A stretch of DNA of 64,000 bases, from contig NZ_JHYB01000002.1 of assembly GCF_000687835.1 (NCBI RefSeq), forward strand, positions 434,001-498,000, written 5' to 3'. This document shows, piece after piece, positions 13,358 to 21,634 of the stretch (positions are counted from its first letter, which is position 1; the number at the start of each line of letters is the position of its first letter). Below the pieces are notes generated by a model. That model made no database searches, had not been told where the DNA came from, and was given only the letters and a program-made list of their open reading frames with translations. Made by a program: the position numbers and the translations under genes. Source of the stretch: Haploplasma modicum ATCC 29102. Lineage in GTDB: Bacteria; Bacillota_I; Bacilli_A; Acholeplasmatales; Acholeplasmataceae.

Positions 13358-14925
13358 TATTTTGCCTCCTCAAATACATATTCTGGCCATTCTAATTGAA
13401 TACCATTATTTACTAATTCATCTTGGAATTTTTTAACCTCTTCTTTATTATTATAAAGTTCGTGTGGTGTTATATCATTTTTTAGACAATATGAAATTAA
13501 AAGTCCTGAAACTTCACCAATATTCCATTCAATTGGGTGTAATCTATAACAACCATTTGTAATATGAGTTGTCCCGATATTTTTACATCCAGCTACTAAA
13601 TTCTTTTTATTAACTGGAATTAATGAGCCAAGAGGAATTTCAAATGGCCATGTTTCATCAAAGAAATATGTCTTTGTTTCGGTTGTCATGTGTAAGTCAA
13701 TATGATATAAGCCAACACCGATGCTATCCCAGTATTTTGGTTTTTGTTTTGCATATCGTTTATTGATATCTTGTTCTACAATTGTATAAAGTGCTTTGAT
13801 ACGACGTGATTCTCTAATGTATGGTGCCTTAGCTAAGCCGCTATCTGTACCCAGTGCACCAGGAACCATCATAATTTCAGGATAGCCATATCCCTTATTA
13901 TCATCTCTCTTAGCTTCAGTTTGTAGCCAGTAAATAAGTGATAACGTTAGTTGTTTAGCTGCATATTTATGATATTCAGTGTCCTTATTTTCTATGATAT
14001 TTCCTAAGAAATAATCATTTTGTGGCCAGTTAATTAATGTGATTGGTTTAAGTCCAGTCTTATCTTTAAATATTTCTGGTTCAAAAACTTGACGGTACGT
14101 AAACATTGCTGGTGTATCTTCAACTTCTGTATTAGGTAGTGCATACATACTAAAGTGACGTTTAGTGTTTAAATCTAGTCCTGCTGCATACCAACTTAAG
14201 ACTGATTCACCAAATGGCATTTGATAACTCTTAAATAAATCATACATTGCTGGTTTTTCAATACGGTGATTACCACCCTCATCATATGCAATTGCTGCTA
14301 CCCATGTGATTGGTTGCATATCATTTGGATGAGCAACTTTAGGTGCATGAGGTTCATTATATTCATCAAAACCTTCTGCTCCAGTTACATACTCAGTATT
14401 TGTAACTGGTAATAAATCACCATTATCTGTTGCATCAACAAAATATTTAGCACTAAAATCTAATACTTCATTACCTACTTTAACTGTAACATTATTTACT
14501 AATTCATTAGTTGAATCAGATTTAATAACTTTCGCATTTAATAAAATATTTAAATTTTTATTTTTAAATGGTTCTAACATTTCATTTAATAGTTTGTGTG
14601 CTAAGACAGGTTCATGAGAATTTTTACTTACCCATCCGTTACCCGGGTTAAATACTTCTTTTGTTTTATATTCATCTTTTATATTTGGATGATTTCTATA
14701 GTAATCTCTAACCTTATTACGGTAGATCTCATATGTTTTTGTTCTACCTGTTTCTTCAATAAAATCATGCTCGTCACTTGGTACACCTTGTGAGGTTAAC
14801 TGTCCACCAATCCAGTCTGTTTCTTCAATTAGTAAAACATTATGGTTGTTTTTAGCAAGGCTATATGCACTCATAACACCGCCTAAACTACCACCAACAA
14901 CGATTGCATCATATATTTTTTTCAT
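13357..14925 (-). CDS. FAD-dependent oxidoreductase of the PF12831 type
   Basis: An N-terminal dinucleotide-binding motif (VVGGSLGGVMSA, about residues 8-19) is followed by the ETDWIGGQLTSQGVPSDE segment typical of this family, and a C-terminal GCKNIGTTHITNG element completes the FAD site. PF12831 proteins are widespread in glycan-degradation clusters but their reactions are mostly undefined. The start at 14925 is preferred over an ATG 9 bases earlier because AGGG is 11 bases from it and only 2 from the earlier one; the difference is three residues. No secretion signal is seen. Confidence 0.88.
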   Translation of the reverse strand: MKKIYDAIVVGGSLGGVMSAYSLAKNNHNVLLIEETDWIGGQLTSQGVPSDEHDFIEETGRTKTYEIYRNKVRDYYRNHPNIKDEYKTKEVFNPGNGWVSKNSHEPVLAHKLLNEMLEPFKNKNLNILLNAKVIKSDSTNELVNNVTVKVGNEVLDFSAKYFVDATDNGDLLPVTNTEYVTGAEGFDEYNEPHAPKVAHPNDMQPITWVAAIAYDEGGNHRIEKPAMYDLFKSYQMPFGESVLSWYAAGLDLNTKRHFSMYALPNTEVEDTPAMFTYRQVFEPEIFKDKTGLKPITLINWPQNDYFLGNIIENKDTEYHKYAAKQLTLSLIYWLQTEAKRDDNKGYGYPEIMMVPGALGTDSGLAKAPYIRESRRIKALYTIVEQDINKRYAKQKPKYWDSIGVGLYHIDLHMTTETKTYFFDETWPFEIPLGSLIPVNKKNLVAGCKNIGTTHITNGCYRLHPIEWNIGEVSGLLISYCLKNDITPHELYNNKEEVKKFQDELVNNGIQLEWPEYVFEEAK

Positions 14926-14941
14926 TTTTATCATTACCCTT

Positions 14942-15673
14942 TTATTTATCTTTTATAGTTAAAAAATCATATGCATCATTTAGCATCTCCGGTGTAGATT
15001 CATGACCAGTATCATACATTTTAAGGATTGTTGAATCTGGTCTTTGTTTATGAAGTTCAATTGAAAACTTTGGATAAACAATTTCATCTTTACTACCAAG
15101 TGCTAAAAATATTTTAGTATTTTTTAATCTTTCATTATTAATTAATGGATCTAAATTTTGATATTTAATTAGTCTATCATTATATATTTCACTATCCCAG
15201 TTATATTTACTTGATCTTTCTTTGTAGTAATCTACAAAAGATGGTGAACCTACTAATGTAACTGCTTTTTCTAACTTATCTGTAATTGTTGCTAGATAAA
15301 ATGTTATTGCTGCTCCCATTGAAACACCATAGGCATAAAAATTGTCACTTATTATATTTTCATTTTTACTAAATACATCCTCAAATAACATTTTAGCATC
15401 TTTTGCAGTTTGAATTGCAATATCAATAATATATTGATACTTTATTTCATTTGGTAATTCTCTAAACCATGGAGTCATACGTTCTCCGTGTAAGTGAGCA
15501 TCGATTGCTACAACATAGTAACCAAGTTCTGCTAGTTTTTCACCACGACCCATTAATGTATCTTTATTTCCTGTAAAACCATGAAAGAAAAATATTAATG
15601 GTTTTTTTGTATTATTATCAAGTTCATAAGTAATAACTGGAACTTCATTTATAATTTTATTTTTTATTATCAT
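14942..15673 (-). CDS. Alpha/beta hydrolase, YitV-like esterase
   Basis: Cytoplasmic serine hydrolase of 243 residues. The oxyanion region FFHGFTGNKD, the nucleophile elbow GVSMGA (Ser118), the acid GSKDEIV (near 205) and the His in TGHEST (near 224) are all present. It starts inside the end of the DUF4127 gene (17-base overlap). Together with the SGNH enzyme it gives the operon two different ester hydrolases, so the substrate may carry more than one acyl group. Confidence 0.88.
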   Translation of the reverse strand: MIIKNKIINEVPVITYELDNNTKKPLIFFFHGFTGNKDTLMGRGEKLAELGYYVVAIDAHLHGERMTPWFRELPNEIKYQYIIDIAIQTAKDAKMLFEDVFSKNENIISDNFYAYGVSMGAAITFYLATITDKLEKAVTLVGSPSFVDYYKERSSKYNWDSEIYNDRLIKYQNLDPLINNERLKNTKIFLALGSKDEIVYPKFSIELHKQRPDSTILKMYDTGHESTPEMLNDAYDFLTIKDK

Positions 15674-17174
15674 TTCTTACCTCTAAACCAATTTCAAACA
15701 TACGGTTCCATGGTGAGTAGATATTTTTAATATATGGTTTAACTTGAGCTGTTACTAGATTTTCATTAATGAATTTAGTTAGTAAGTTACCAATTTCACC
15801 AACCACACTACCTTTTTTACCATCTAATAAGTAATAATGGTTTGGTTCTTTTAAGTTTGCAGCAATTTGTTTTCTAACTATTGAACAATATCCTAAGTCT
15901 TCAGTATATCTTAGTGCTAGAAAATCAATATTTTCTTTTCTATTTGGATATAACCATGCAAATATTCCTTGTGGAATTGCAGTTCCAAGTGTATTTGATG
16001 ATGTATTCCAACCTGCATATGCTGCAACTTTATATAGTAAATCTTTTTGTTTCATTAGTTTGAATAAGTGGAGGTCCCCACCATTTGCGTAAGCAACATC
16101 ACCAATGATAACTGGTTTCTTTAAAACATTAATTGCATATTCAGCAAATAATACAAATTCGATTAAAGTTCTTTGAGCATCATACTCAATTGTACGTTTA
16201 TCAATATTTGAAGCTTCTCTCATTCCACTTGGTGGAGTGTTAACCAACAATACTAAATCTGCATCTTTTAAATCACTTACAATTAAACCACCAGCTGCAA
16301 GGACTTGATATTTTATTGTCTCACCTAAATATCTATCTTCATATAACGGAATTATTTTCCCGTTACCAACTGTTGAATATTTTAAATAAACTAATGGTTT
16401 TTTGTCTTCAAAATTTAAAACTAATCTTGATAATAAAACGTTTGTTACTTCATCTGCACCTGGGTACATATAGACTTTGAATTCTAAGTTTTTATCTTCA
16501 ATTAATTTTCTAGTTTTAATTTGATCTAGTGCTGTAAAACCATAAGGTGATGAATCATCTTGTGGAATTATCGCAAAATCAATTACTTCATCAATTACTA
16601 ATTGTAAGAAGTCATCATTAATTTCACTATTAATATTTCTACGTCCAACATAATCATCTAAATATTCTTTTGGTAGAATTTTTTTAATTTCTTCAAAATG
16701 TTTTTTCTCTAATTCTGTAATAATACCTAATTGTTCTTTATGCTCATATATACCGTATAAATGAATTTCTCTACCAACTAATCCATAATAATCTGGCTCT
16801 TCTTCAGCATTTGAGTATGAAGGATTTCTCATTAATAATTGATAACCATATATAACAATATTTTGATTATTTTTTTTAATATCTCTTAAAACATTTAATC
16901 TTTCTAATAATGTTTCCTTTGTATCATGATGTAATCTTGAGGGTACTATTCCACCATATAAAATAGTATCTAGTGCAACTACAATACCATCGGCATCTAC
17001 CGATTCTTTAACTAGCCAATCAATAATTTTTGCTGTATCTCCTGGTATTTTTTTATTTCCCATGTATTCCATTGGTGGAGCTACTAATTCATATGGCATT
17101 CCTTCAGTCATATACTGATTAAAATGATAGTTACATGGTCTTTCGTCTAATGGAATTATAACAATTTTTTTCAT
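15657..17174 (-). CDS. DUF4127 family protein
   Basis: The N-terminus IPLDERPCN is the signature of DUF4127, a family of about 500 residues with no established activity. Other conserved segments are ALDTILYGGIVPSR near residue 70, IIPQDDSSPYGF near 200, YPGADEVTN near 240, GDVAYANGGD near 355, and AYAGWNTSSNTLGTA near 390. The acidic and Gly-rich motifs could form a metal- or phosphate-binding site; that is inference. It is the first gene of the operon, directly behind the promoter and operator-like site, with AAAGGTGAT as ribosome site. Confidence 0.9.
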   Translation of the reverse strand: MKKIVIIPLDERPCNYHFNQYMTEGMPYELVAPPMEYMGNKKIPGDTAKIIDWLVKESVDADGIVVALDTILYGGIVPSRLHHDTKETLLERLNVLRDIKKNNQNIVIYGYQLLMRNPSYSNAEEEPDYYGLVGREIHLYGIYEHKEQLGIITELEKKHFEEIKKILPKEYLDDYVGRRNINSEINDDFLQLVIDEVIDFAIIPQDDSSPYGFTALDQIKTRKLIEDKNLEFKVYMYPGADEVTNVLLSRLVLNFEDKKPLVYLKYSTVGNGKIIPLYEDRYLGETIKYQVLAAGGLIVSDLKDADLVLLVNTPPSGMREASNIDKRTIEYDAQRTLIEFVLFAEYAINVLKKPVIIGDVAYANGGDLHLFKLMKQKDLLYKVAAYAGWNTSSNTLGTAIPQGIFAWLYPNRKENIDFLALRYTEDLGYCSIVRKQIAANLKEPNHYYLLDGKKGSVVGEIGNLLTKFINENLVTAQVKPYIKNIYSPWNRMFEIGLEVRNDNKK

Positions 17175-17247
17175 TTAATAATCACCTTTATTCTTTTATA
17201 TTTATTTCTATTTTTAACTTGAGTCATTTAAATAACACAAATTTGCT

Positions 17248-17276
17248 ATTATTCTTTTTATCTCTTGTATAGTCAA
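17248..17276 (-). promoter_or_regulatory. Sigma-70-type promoter of the DUF4127 operon
   Basis: Minus strand TTGACT-17-AATAAT, 74 bases before the first start codon. The -35 hexamer lies inside the operator-like inverted repeat at 17264-17277. Confidence 0.7.
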
Positions 17277-17277
17277 G
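17264..17277. promoter_or_regulatory. GntR/HutC-type operator candidate
   Basis: CTTGTATAGTCAAG is an imperfect inverted repeat whose core GTATAGTC matches the HutC-subfamily consensus GTMTAKAC at 7 of 8 positions. It overlaps the -35 of the DUF4127 operon and lies 99 bases from the end of the convergent-side GntR gene, so repression by that regulator is the simplest reading. Confidence 0.55.
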
Positions 17278-17336
17278 TTATTATAAATTATAACACAATA
17301 ATATCTTGTTGTAAACTGCATACTACTATAAGTAGA

Positions 17337-17361
17337 AAAAGTACTCAAAACGAGTACTTTT
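17337..17361 (-). terminator. Intrinsic terminator of the GntR regulator gene
   Basis: Minus strand AAAAGTACTC-GTTTT-GAGTACTTTT, a perfect 10-bp stem running into T5, 14 bases after the gntR stop. Confidence 0.85.
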
Positions 17362-17375
17362 ACTTATAATTAAAA

Positions 17376-18092
17376 TTAGTTTTTTACAGCATATTGAACA
17401 AAACGATATTGGTCTGATCTGTAACTTGAAATTACATATTCAAATGGTCTTCCATTACTTAAAAAAGTATTTCTTGTTATTCTAAGAATAGGCATAGTTC
17501 TTGTTGTCTGAAGTGATTCTGAAATATGTTTACTTGGCATTTGTGCCTCAATTGCTTGAATACAATGACTTATTTTAAGTCCTCTTTCATTTTCTAAATA
17601 CAAATAAAAGGATTGACTCAAATCTTCAATTGTTAATTCTTTAAATAAGTAATGAGGTATATATAGTTCTTCATGAAGAACTGGAATTTCATCACCATAT
17701 CTAATTCGCTCAATATAAATTACTTTATCTTCTTCATTTGTTAAGAAGAGTTTATCTTTAATATCGTCGGTTGGATCAATAATTTCAAATCCAACAACTT
17801 CATTTCTAACTACTCTACCAAGACTTTCCATTTCATCAGTAAAACCTCTTAAACCTTGAATGTTTTTTTCAATTTTAATTTGTGACACAAAAGTCCCCTT
17901 ACCTTTGTGTTTGTATAAGTATCCATCAGTTACTAAATTATTAAGTGCTTGTCTAACTGTCATTCTTGATACATTGTATTGGTCTTTTAATTGATTTTCA
18001 CTAGGAATTAAATCTCCTGCTTTTAATTTTTTTTGTTGAATCTTAATTTTTATATCATTTTCAATTACTTGATAAATTGGTTTTTGCACCAT
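17376..18092 (-). CDS. GntR-family regulator with UTRA effector domain (HutC subfamily)
   Basis: N-terminal winged helix with the classic KLKAGDLIPSENQLKDQYNV and VSRMTVRQALNNL segments in the first 60 residues, then a UTRA domain ending in TRNTFLSNGRPFEYVISSY and RSDQYRFV. UTRA repressors of this type (YvoA/NagR, DasR) bind phosphorylated amino sugars. The ATG at 18092 is preferred (GGTGG 5 bases upstream); an ATG 12 bases earlier is possible. The gene is divergent from the ROK kinase and lies between it and the NanE operon, so it most likely controls both. Confidence 0.93.
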   Translation of the reverse strand: MVQKPIYQVIENDIKIKIQQKKLKAGDLIPSENQLKDQYNVSRMTVRQALNNLVTDGYLYKHKGKGTFVSQIKIEKNIQGLRGFTDEMESLGRVVRNEVVGFEIIDPTDDIKDKLFLTNEEDKVIYIERIRYGDEIPVLHEELYIPHYLFKELTIEDLSQSFYLYLENERGLKISHCIQAIEAQMPSKHISESLQTTRTMPILRITRNTFLSNGRPFEYVISSYRSDQYRFVQYAVKN

Positions 18093-18114
18093 TATCCCCA
18101 CCATTTCTTACTCT

Positions 18115-18143
18115 ATTATATAACAAAATTGATTTTTTTTCCA
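18115..18143 (-). promoter_or_regulatory. Promoter of the GntR regulator gene
   Basis: Minus strand TGGAAA-17-TATAAT, 22 bases before the regulator start. It faces the kinase promoter, with the two -10 boxes about 50 bases apart. Confidence 0.6.
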
Positions 18144-18148
18144 TACCC

Positions 18149-18177
18149 TTGAGTTTAATGTAATTATATAATATAAT
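18149..18177 (+). promoter_or_regulatory. Promoter of the ROK kinase gene
   Basis: TTGAGT-17-TATAAT, 24 bases before the kinase ATG. The -10 is perfect and the -35 matches 4 of 6. Confidence 0.75.
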
Positions 18178-18201
18178 TGTTATTTGAACGGAGGTATAGA
18201 T

Positions 18202-19086
18202 ATGGATTTATATTTAACATGTGATATTGGTGGCACTGATTTAAAGTATGGAATTATTGATATTAAGAGTAATTTAATAACAAAAGGTTCGGTTTCTACA
18301 CATGCAAAAGAGGGCGGTAGAGCAATTTTAGACCAAATTGTCGAAATTTATAACAATCATAAAAATGATTATAATATTAAAGGGATTGCGATAAGTTCTG
18401 CCGGTGTTGTTGATCCTAATACTACAATCATTCTAGATGCTACAAATACTATTACTAATTTTATTGGATTAAACATTAGAGAATATTTAAATGAAAAACT
18501 AGGAAACATTAATATCTCAGTTGAAAATGATGTTAATTGTATGGCACTTTGTGAAGCATTTAAAGGTAGTGGCATTAATTCAAAGAGCATGGCAGCAATG
18601 ACAATTGGTACTGGAATTGGTGGTGCTATTGTAATAGATGGAAATTTAATTCATGGAAATGGATATAGTGCAGGTGAATGGGGCAATATGTATATAAATG
18701 GTTTAGTTTATGAAAAACAAGCATCTACTCGTGCGCTAGTACTTGAAGCTAAAAAAATAAATAATAATATTAAAAATGGTGTGGATGTCTTTACGTTATA
18801 TGATGATAATGATCCATTAATCAAAGTTGTTGTAAATAACTTCTTTGAAGCATTGAGTAGTGGGATTGCTAATATAATATATTCACTTAATCCAGAAAAA
18901 TTTGTTATTGGTGGTGGAATTACTGCAAGAGGTACTAAATTTATTGAAGAATTAAAAACATATGTTAAACCTAAGTTATCTCCTTATATTTACAGCAAAA
19001 CAGAGATTGTGATCGCAGAACATAAAAATGATGCTGGTATGCTTGGTGCGTTTGAAAATTATAAAAAACATTTCATAAATAAGTAA
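18202..19086 (+). CDS. ROK-family sugar kinase, probable N-acetylmannosamine or related kinase
   Basis: ROK kinase of about 294 residues with phosphate-binding CDIGGTDLKYGI at the N-terminus, the catalytic Asp in VENDVNCMALCEA, and TIGTGIGGAIV. The ATG at 18202 is chosen because GGAGG is 7 bases upstream; the reading frame opens 18 bases earlier at a TTG that overlaps the ribosome site. The usual ROK zinc motif CxCGxxGC after the EWG segment is absent here (MYINGLVYEKQAS), a trait of zinc-free ROK kinases. With nanE and a UTRA regulator nearby, phosphorylation of ManNAc or a related amino sugar is plausible but glucokinase activity cannot be excluded. Confidence 0.88.
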   Translation: MDLYLTCDIGGTDLKYGIIDIKSNLITKGSVSTHAKEGGRAILDQIVEIYNNHKNDYNIKGIAISSAGVVDPNTTIILDATNTITNFIGLNIREYLNEKLGNINISVENDVNCMALCEAFKGSGINSKSMAAMTIGTGIGGAIVIDGNLIHGNGYSAGEWGNMYINGLVYEKQASTRALVLEAKKINNNIKNGVDVFTLYDDNDPLIKVVVNNFFEALSSGIANIIYSLNPEKFVIGGGITARGTKFIEELKTYVKPKLSPYIYSKTEIVIAEHKNDAGMLGAFENYKKHFINK

Positions 19087-19093
19087 TAATTAA

Positions 19094-19118
19094 TGTTAGC
19101 AAAAGCTAACATTTTTTT
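19094..19118 (+). terminator. Intrinsic terminator after the ROK kinase
   Basis: TGTTAGC-AAAA-GCTAACA followed by T7, eight bases after the stop codon. Confidence 0.9.
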
Positions 19119-19132
19119 ATTAATTTTTTTAA

Positions 19133-19166
19133 TTAAAAAAAGAAGCCTAGATTAACTAGACTTCTT
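19133..19166 (-). terminator. Intrinsic terminator of eno
   Basis: Minus strand AAGAAGTCTAG-TTAAT-CTAGGCTTCTT then a T-rich run; an 11-bp stem with one G-U pair, located 14 bases after the enolase stop and facing the kinase terminator. Confidence 0.88.
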
Positions 19167-19179
19167 AAAATATTTTAAA

Positions 19180-20517
<1,338 letters not shown>

Positions 20518-20520
20518 TTA

Positions 20521-20526
20521 ATTATA
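20521..20526 (-). promoter_or_regulatory. -10 element of the eno promoter
   Basis: A perfect TATAAT on the minus strand, 45 bases upstream of the enolase start. The -35 at 17-bp spacing is poor (TTTCAA), so dependence on an activator or other elements is possible. Confidence 0.5.
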
Positions 20527-20562
20527 CAATAAAATCTTACTTTTTGAAAGATGTTGCTTTTT

Positions 20563-20576
20563 AGAAAACGTTTACT
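20563..20576. promoter_or_regulatory. cre-like site upstream of eno
   Basis: AGAAAACGTTTACT matches the CcpA operator consensus TGWAANCGNTNWCA at 12 of 14 positions and is near-palindromic around the CG. It lies about 37 bases upstream of the eno -10. A LacI-family regulator is not seen in the window. Confidence 0.45.
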
Positions 20577-20578
20577 AA

Positions 20579-21316
20579 TTACTTAACAACACTTTCTATT
20601 TTGGGTTTTATTATTAAAAATAATGCTGGGGAGATAATTCCCTTAATCACATTAACTAAACCAAACATTATTATAATCGTTTTTACGATCGATAAAACAC
20701 TCTCACTACTATATTTAGGATCACTAAGTAAACTAAAAATTGTTAGATGAGAATATCCTGACATAAACATTGGCATGGTAATTATTGTATGAAATACAGT
20801 CATACCAATTGTCAAAATTATAGATGAAAGTAAACTACATGTAATAAATTCACTTATACTAGTTTTTTTAACGTTTGTTGGTAGTGCATAAATTAATGGT
20901 TTTTGTTTTTTCTTAAAAATTACTGTTGTAATATAGTAAGATAAAATAATTAGGTATGAGGCAAGTATCGCAATCACTTCACCTAAAAACTTCCAGATAT
21001 AATCTGCTTCCATTGCTGTCTTAGAAGGTAAGAAAAACCTTACTAGACTTCTAAGGATAATTACTAAACTAGCATTTTTATAGCCTAACATTAATATTGA
21101 TATTAATATTACGACCTCACTAAAATCTAATTTAACACCAATAATACCGATTGGTACTTCAAAGAAACCTACCACAATAGCTATAACACTCATGTTTACT
21201 ACATACATCATTTGCTTTGTAGTCATTGTTTCTTTTTTTAAATCACTAGTAGTATTATTAAATACTAATAGTTGTCCGAGTAATGCGATTATTGCAATTA
21301 TTAAAAAATATTGCAT
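20579..21316 (-). CDS. ribU: Probable riboflavin ECF transporter S component
   Basis: Integral membrane protein of 245 residues with about six hydrophobic helices and a GVKLDFSEVVIL segment after helix 2, resembling the substrate-specific (S) components of energy-coupling factor transporters. AAGGAGGG is 7 bases before the ATG. Assignment to riboflavin rests on the FMN riboswitch and terminator directly upstream; the sequence itself is more divergent and longer than the typical 190-200-residue RibU. The shared ECF module genes are not in this window. It is the only gene in its transcription unit. Confidence 0.82.
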   Translation of the reverse strand: MQYFLIIAIIALLGQLLVFNNTTSDLKKETMTTKQMMYVVNMSVIAIVVGFFEVPIGIIGVKLDFSEVVILISILMLGYKNASLVIILRSLVRFFLPSKTAMEADYIWKFLGEVIAILASYLIILSYYITTVIFKKKQKPLIYALPTNVKKTSISEFITCSLLSSIILTIGMTVFHTIITMPMFMSGYSHLTIFSLLSDPKYSSESVLSIVKTIIIMFGLVNVIKGIISPALFLIIKPKIESVVK

Positions 21317-21333
21317 CTGTTATCCCTCCTTAG

Positions 21334-21361
21334 GTAAAAAAATCGCCTACTTCGGGGCGAT
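21334..21361 (-). terminator. Riboswitch-controlled terminator before ribU
   Basis: Minus strand ATCGCC-CCGAAGTA-GGCGAT followed by T7, between the FMN aptamer and the ribU ribosome site. Position and structure make it the expression platform: FMN binding should favour this hairpin and stop transcription. Confidence 0.85.
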
Positions 21362-21383
21362 AAAAAAAGAATTGATATAATTC

Positions 21384-21497
21384 TCTCTTCTTCCATCCAG
21401 ACTATAACTGTCGGTTCTAGAATTTAACTAGATCAACCTAAAAAGGCTCGCGGACTATACCGCCGGTGGAGACTTACACTCCGCCCTGAAGATTCAT
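21384..21497 (-). promoter_or_regulatory. FMN riboswitch (RFN element)
   Basis: On the minus strand the conserved RFN blocks appear in order: AATCTTCAGGGC, a GGAGTG...CTCC hairpin, CCACCGGCGGTATAGTCC, GCGAGCC, AACCGACAGT, and TCTGGATGGAAGAAGA closing P1. The spacing and conserved core residues agree with established FMN aptamers, which turn off riboflavin synthesis or transport genes when FMN is plentiful. Confidence 0.97.
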
Positions 21498-21558
21498 TTA
21501 TAATATTTATACATTCATTTTATCATATATATTTAGATACTTGCTTTTTATCTTTTTT

Positions 21559-21572
21559 TGAAAACGTTTTAT
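21559..21572. promoter_or_regulatory. cre-like site upstream of gpmI
   Basis: TGAAAACGTTTTAT matches the cre consensus at 12 of 14 positions and shares the AAAACGTTT core with the site upstream of eno. It lies just upstream of the gpmI -35 region. Confidence 0.45.
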
Positions 21573-21596
21573 ATCTACTCTTTATATATTTTTTAG

Positions 21597-21602
21597 TATA
21601 AT
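21597..21602 (+). promoter_or_regulatory. -10 element of the gpmI promoter
   Basis: Perfect TATAAT, 32 bases before the gpmI ATG. The -35 at 17-bp spacing is weak (TCTACT), so control through the adjacent cre-like site is possible. Confidence 0.55.
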
Positions 21603-21634
21603 ATAGATGTAAATAACGAGGAGATGAATTAATT

